Shown here piece after piece: positions 12,537-16,184 of a stretch of DNA of 16,184 nucleotides; the first letter of the stretch is position 1, and each line of letters opens with the position of its first letter. This stretch comes from Tetragenococcus sp041859945 (GTDB taxonomy: Bacteria; Bacillota; Bacilli; Lactobacillales; Enterococcaceae), in contig JBFLGC010000059.1 in assembly GCA_041859945.1 (NCBI GenBank), forward strand, positions 1 through 16,184, in the 5' to 3' direction. Both the position numbers and the translations under genes were made by a program. The notes under the pieces are model-generated. The model did not search any database. It was given only the letters and a program-made list of their open reading frames with translations, and had not been told where the DNA came from.

Positions 12537-13642
12537 AGCAGATACCCCACAATCATAAAAAGAATGGCCAAGATGGCAAAGATACCAAAGCTCGTCAAGC
12601 CTAGTTTTTTATAACTGATCGGTAAGATCCCACTGACTTTCCCGGTTTGACCATTCATGGCGTAGTAAAAAACTTTATCGGAATTTTTACGATAGGTAAC
12701 TAACCAGACAGGAAGCAGCATATAGGCATTTTCTTCTTGTTCAAGGGTAATATCTTGCTGTTTCTTTTGAAAACTAGTATAGCCTGTTATGGAGTTTCTT
12801 AATAAATCTTCACTATAATTAGCTAGTTCCGACTTGACCTCATTTTTAAGGTCGGAGTATTCAATGTCGCGTTTTTCCGCTTGAAAACCAGCCAGATACT
12901 GACTTTTAAAATCGATCGCTTTTTCAACCGGAAAGGGTTGGACACTTTCGACCATTTTTTGCTGGGTGTTTTTCGAAAGCGCGTTTTTAACAAGATTTTT
13001 AAAAGTCATCTTTCCTTGGCGTGAGACATCAAATTGCTTAGTTTCCGTGTATTCGATATCGCCAACGCGCCAGACACGTAGGGAAGTACCCAGCCCTGAA
13101 AGTTCTCCATCGGCAACAGCTTTGATGATCCAATAGGGAAAATAAACGCCTGTCAATTTTTCAATTTGCTCATCGTTGAAAAAATCATTTGGGATGAATT
13201 GTTTCTTTTTGATCCAATCTAGGAAAGTCCCTGTAGCTTCTTCTTTGCCTATTGCAAAAGGTAAGACTTTATCCGGTAAGAATTTACCAGATAAACGACC
13301 TGATAAAACCACGGGATTATGACAAAAGTAACAATAAGTGGCTGCTGTCGTTTGATCAGTGACAATTTCGGCGCCACAATTCGGACAGACAAAAAGATCC
13401 ATATCGGGTGCTTCGGTGTCTGTGACTGTTTCATCAGAGTGGACATCACTATTTGTATCTATCGTTTCTTCATTGGTAGACACGTCGTCAAGTCGAGCCT
13501 CTTTTTGCTGTTGTTCGAACTCGGTCACTTCTGCTTCGGTAAAGACACTGTGGCAAAAAGGGCAATGAAATTTTTGATCATCTGGGTCAAATGTCAATGG
13601 ACCATCACAATTGGGACATTTATGCGTTAAAACAGCGGGCAT
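12533..13642 (-). CDS. Double zinc-ribbon membrane protein (YdjG-like)
   Basis: The product has 369 residues from the ATG at 13642, behind AAGGA. Zinc ribbon 1 has Cys9, 12, 27 and 30 (CPNC, CPFC). After an acidic linker (about 35-82), zinc ribbon 2 has Cys86, 89, 104 and 107 (CPNC, CYFC). A middle domain (about 120-340) holds the FPYWIIKA motif common in such proteins and several charged helices. A single C-terminal membrane helix covers about 345-368. It resembles B. subtilis YdjG. It lies 37 bases after the SPFH gene and overlaps the TPM gene, so the three form one operon. A short AAGAAT/ATTCTT hairpin lies in the gap before it. Confidence 0.78.
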   Translation of the reverse strand: MPAVLTHKCPNCDGPLTFDPDDQKFHCPFCHSVFTEAEVTEFEQQQKEARLDDVSTNEETIDTNSDVHSDETVTDTEAPDMDLFVCPNCGAEIVTDQTTAATYCYFCHNPVVLSGRLSGKFLPDKVLPFAIGKEEATGTFLDWIKKKQFIPNDFFNDEQIEKLTGVYFPYWIIKAVADGELSGLGTSLRVWRVGDIEYTETKQFDVSRQGKMTFKNLVKNALSKNTQQKMVESVQPFPVEKAIDFKSQYLAGFQAEKRDIEYSDLKNEVKSELANYSEDLLRNSITGYTSFQKKQQDITLEQEENAYMLLPVWLVTYRKNSDKVFYYAMNGQTGKVSGILPISYKKLGLTSFGIFAILAILFMIVGYLL

Positions 13643-13679
13643 TTTATCACATCCTTCCGAGGTCAAGAATCAATTCTTT

Positions 13680-14894
13680 TTAGAGTGGCACCCCTTGGAA
13701 AGGTTGACCACACTCAGGACAGAATTTTGGCACGCCTTTTGACAGGTCGATGACCGCTGAACAAGCGGCACATTTCATTTGAATGCTGGGATGGTCACTG
13801 GGTTTTTCGGTGCCACAATTACTACAGAATTTACCCGTATTTTCAGTCCCACATTGGGCACAAGTCCAAGTATCGGCCGCTTTTGCCTGTTGGTTCTTGA
13901 TTTGTTCTTGATTGCTTTGCGAGGCTTGATTTAGATAGGACCCTGAAGCGTTCATACCGACGCCCATGCCCATAAAGCCAGTTGTTGCGCCACTAGGATT
14001 TTCGCCGGCTGATTCAAGTCCTTTGGCGATGGATCCTTGGACGTAGCCTTCACGAATATTGGGATCACCCAACATCGCGCCTTGGTTGCGCATATTGATC
14101 AATTTTACTGAATCATCCGTATAAGAAATACTTGCAACAGCGACTGCTACGATTTCCATACCGCGTAGTTTCCGCCAGTCTTCATCCAGACAATCACGCA
14201 TGTACTTGCTAAGTTCCATGCTCTTAGATGGCACGTAAGAAATCCGTTGTCCATCTGCGGACATTTGGTTGATCGTACTTTGTAGAGCCGTTAAAAATTC
14301 AGCCAAATATTGTTCATTGATATCATCGATCTGTACGCGTGTTTTATTTTTAGGGATCGCATTAGTATAAAATAAAATTGGGTCGGTGATTTGGATCGAA
14401 TACGTCCCATGGGCGCGTAGGAATAATTCAGCATTATAAAAGTTGTCAAAATAATTCAGTGGTGAACTGGTGCCGAAGCGGATCCCTTTGATTTCTTGTA
14501 AATTGATATAGAACACTTGTTGCTTTTGTGGCGTGACACCACCAAATTTGAAACGATCGAAGGTTTCTGAAACAGCCTCTTTTAAAGAACCATTGAACAT
14601 CGAAGGAGCTGCGCTATTTTTGATCGTATAGTAGCCTTCTTCAGCTGTATAGTCGATGATTTTGCCACCGTCGACCAAAAGCATGGCAGTGTTTGGATAG
14701 ACGTGAACAACGGAACCATCAGTCAAAACATCTTCTGTGCCACGTTTATTGGACCCACGCTTGTCTTTTTGGCGCACTTTGACACCTTTGGTCATGACCG
14801 TCTGATCACCTAATTGATCGGGTTCGACAATTTCTAGCCATTGATCGGCCAAACCAGAACCAATCGTGTTCGTTGCTGCTTTGATTAATCCCAT
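13680..14894 (-). CDS. SPFH-domain protein with C-terminal zinc ribbons (YdjI-like)
   Basis: The product has 404 residues. The ATG at 14894 is chosen because AGGGAGG lies eight bases before it; the frame extends 37 codons upstream without support. It begins MGLIKAATNTIGSGLADQW, the start typical of the 'virion core protein-like' SPFH family. The SPFH region spans about 20-290 (DGGKIIDYTAEEGYY, FYINLQEIKGIRFGT, AHGTYSIQITDP). A Gly/Met/Gln-rich linker follows at about 300-340. Two zinc ribbons come last: CAQC (345-348) with CSNC (357-360), and CAAC (375-378) with CPEC (392-395). It matches B. subtilis YdjI, which recruits PspA to the membrane. It is the first gene of the operon. Confidence 0.85.
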   Translation of the reverse strand: MGLIKAATNTIGSGLADQWLEIVEPDQLGDQTVMTKGVKVRQKDKRGSNKRGTEDVLTDGSVVHVYPNTAMLLVDGGKIIDYTAEEGYYTIKNSAAPSMFNGSLKEAVSETFDRFKFGGVTPQKQQVFYINLQEIKGIRFGTSSPLNYFDNFYNAELFLRAHGTYSIQITDPILFYTNAIPKNKTRVQIDDINEQYLAEFLTALQSTINQMSADGQRISYVPSKSMELSKYMRDCLDEDWRKLRGMEIVAVAVASISYTDDSVKLINMRNQGAMLGDPNIREGYVQGSIAKGLESAGENPSGATTGFMGMGVGMNASGSYLNQASQSNQEQIKNQQAKAADTWTCAQCGTENTGKFCSNCGTEKPSDHPSIQMKCAACSAVIDLSKGVPKFCPECGQPFQGVPL

Positions 14895-14946
14895 TTTATT
14901 TTCCTCCCTTAAAGGTTCAGAATTTTTTAATAAATTTCCTGCCTCC

Positions 14947-14955
14947 ATTATATCA
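14947..14955 (-). promoter_or_regulatory. Promoter of the SPFH operon (extended -10)
   Basis: The minus strand reads TGA then TATAAT (complement of 14947-14952), a perfect -10 with an extended TG. No clear -35 box lies 17 bases upstream. The leader would be about 45 bases long. Confidence 0.6.
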
Positions 14956-15005
14956 TACTTAATTTCAATCCTTGTATCAGACGCAAGACTGATTTTACAA
15001 ATCAA

Positions 15006-15254
15006 AAAGTTTTTGTGCAGGTGATTACAAGAAAAGTAATGGGAAGAAAAAACTCATGACAAATTTTGGCTCATATTTTCAAATGGAGTCACTATAGTAA
15101 CCACATTTTGCTAGGCGAGAAGTACTTAAAATCAAGGCTGATTAAATGATTTGAAGTTCTTCTGTATAACTCTAGATAATGTCTTTTATAAAAAATACTG
15201 AAATTATGTAATGGTTTCAAAGAAACATACTCAAGCTCCTTTATAATGAGATAT
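15006..15254. other. Gene-free, AT-rich stretch
   Basis: No frame with a ribosome site and no clear hairpin terminator. TATAAT occurs at 15242-15247 without a good -35 box. I see nothing else supportable. Confidence 0.3.
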
Positions 15255-15417
15255 ATGAGGGTTGACATTTACAAAAATACGGTGGATGAAGTTTTTTTAG
15301 AAGGAGAAATACAAAGAAATCACACTATACCACAAAATAAATCTGTCCCAGCTTCAGATTGACGATGTATTTGAGTTATCCAAAAACACTTTTCAGCTGT
15401 ATTGGAAAAGTCGGTAA
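15255..15417 (+). pseudogene. Possible frameshifted remnant of a short gene
   Basis: Frame 1 opens at ATG 15255 and runs 35 codons (MRVDIYKNTVDEVFLEGE...) to TGA at 15360-15362. The +1 frame from about 15301 to TAA at 15415-15417 reads KEKYKEITLYHKINLSQL, then QIDDVFELSKNTFQLYWKSR. Both have protein-like composition, and a one-base indel near 15306 would join them into about 53 residues. There is no strong ribosome site and I do not recognise a family. It could be chance. Confidence 0.3.
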
Positions 15418-15422
15418 CCTGA

Positions 15423-16184
15423 TTACGTACTATCTGACAATTTGTATAGCATTATGTTTTCTAAATAATTTAGCCTATTCGTTACTTTCTGAAATAGGTA
15501 TACAAGTGTGGACTGTATATGTCGATTACTTATTCTGATTAAAATGTTCGTATACTGTTTTTCAGAAATTAATAACTCAATTATGTTATTATCATCAATT
15601 ACTTTAATGCGGCATCTTTTTAAAAATGTCACAAACTGAGGTAAAAAATTTTTGACTGAATAATCAAAGTTAAGATTATAGACATCATCTTTGCGATACA
15701 CTTGTAAATAAAACATATCAAAACTAAAGTCAAAAGGTGAGATCCTTTGTTTAGTTTTGTAAATAATTTTTGCTGATGTGATATCAGAATATCTAATTTT
15801 TATATTGTCTGGATTGTTGCTTAATAATTATATAAGTTTGGGGAAATCTTTTTTTGAATAATTTTTTATACGTATACCATCATTTTCTATTATCCAATAA
15901 TCATTGAAGGTTGTAGGAAATACGATAAGCATTCCAATAGTGAAAATAATTAAAAGCAACCAGAATGGTTGATAGCCGAAGCCTGTGAATAGCAGACTAA
16001 TAAATAGCCATACAATTATAAACAGCACCCCTTTTTTTGATTGTATTTACTTCCTACAAGGTAAGGCTTTTTGAAAAAAGGGCTGCCTTGTACTAACTCA
16101 TCTAATGAGATTCCATATAAATCTGAAAGGGCTAATAAATTATCAATCGATGGAACAGATAAACCATTTTACCATTTTGAAACC
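15423..16184 (-). pseudogene. XRE-family regulator with membrane segment, C-terminal part, multiply broken
   Basis: The gene runs off the window end, and only the end of its HTH domain is seen. The minus strand reads VSKW, stop, NGLSVPSIDNLLALSDLYG, then ISLDELVQGSPFFKKPYLVG. The conserved KWEN motif of XRE regulators is here KW-stop-N (TAA at 16169-16171). In the A7 run (16032-16038) one base is missing; with eight A the frame continues NQKKGVLFIIVW into a hydrophobic segment of one or two helices (about 15950-16028). A second in-frame TAA at 15828-15830 follows DFPKLI. The same frame then resumes LLSNNPDNIKIRYSDITSAK and runs to the natural end at 15423. Three lesions make this a decayed gene. 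Confidence 0.8.

Noticed and set aside
14963..14968. TTGAAA on the minus strand as -35 of the SPFH promoter
   Set aside because: Only 10 bases separate it from TATAAT; the extended -10 is the better explanation.
1..16184. CRISPR array, tRNA, rRNA or phage genes
   Set aside because: No regularly spaced repeats, cloverleaf or CCA-type ends, or phage structural/integrase-like proteins were seen on either strand.

Overview
The window looks like chromosomal DNA of a low-GC Gram-positive bacterium of the order Lactobacillales, most likely Enterococcus or a close relative. The signs are strong AGGAGG-type ribosome sites, TTGACA/TATAAT promoters, many U-tailed terminators, a Firmicutes-type L10 leader, a QueT transporter behind a preQ1 riboswitch, a c-di-AMP-binding CBS/ACT protein and a DUF915-type lipoprotein hydrolase. 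The genus is inferred from gene content and was not tested by a search.

Layout. Positions 1-1800: a small two-helix membrane protein, a gene-free stretch with competing inverted repeats, queT with its own promoter and preQ1-I riboswitch, and a convergent cbpA-like gene; queT and cbpA share one terminator. Positions 1850-9780 hold the rpmG-secE / nusG / rplK-rplA / rplJ-rplL cluster, here split into separate units. A membrane glycosyltransferase gene broken by one nonsense codon sits between secE and nusG. The two-subunit L-serine dehydratase (sdaAB-sdaAA), a 203-bp terminal-inverted-repeat element and a divergent lipoprotein hydrolase sit between nusG and rplK. rplK and rplA are each preceded by the same two-stem RNA structure, a candidate L1 autoregulatory site. 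rplJ-rplL is preceded by an L10 leader with an attenuator.

Positions 9780-11735: ilvE (minus strand), then about 900 bp without a convincing gene. This gap contains a 479-bp element with 19-bp terminal inverted repeats flanked by an exact 6-bp duplication, which looks like a MITE. Positions 11736-14955: a minus-strand operon encoding an SPFH protein with zinc ribbons, a double-zinc-ribbon membrane protein and a TPM-domain secreted/membrane protein. These are the counterparts of Bacillus subtilis YdjI, YdjG and YdjH, which tether the phage-shock protein PspA to the membrane, but no pspA is present here.

Positions 15000-16184 are decaying DNA: a possible frameshifted short gene, and the C-terminal part of an XRE-type regulator with a membrane segment that carries two nonsense codons and a homopolymer frameshift. 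All three nonsense codons in the window are TAA and are best explained as former GAA (Glu) codons.

I see no CRISPR array, tRNA, rRNA, prophage or intact transposase. The most interesting items are the PspA-less YdjIGH-type operon, the 479-bp MITE-like element, the paired L1-type leaders, and the fragmentation of the usually compact secE-nusG-rplKA cluster.
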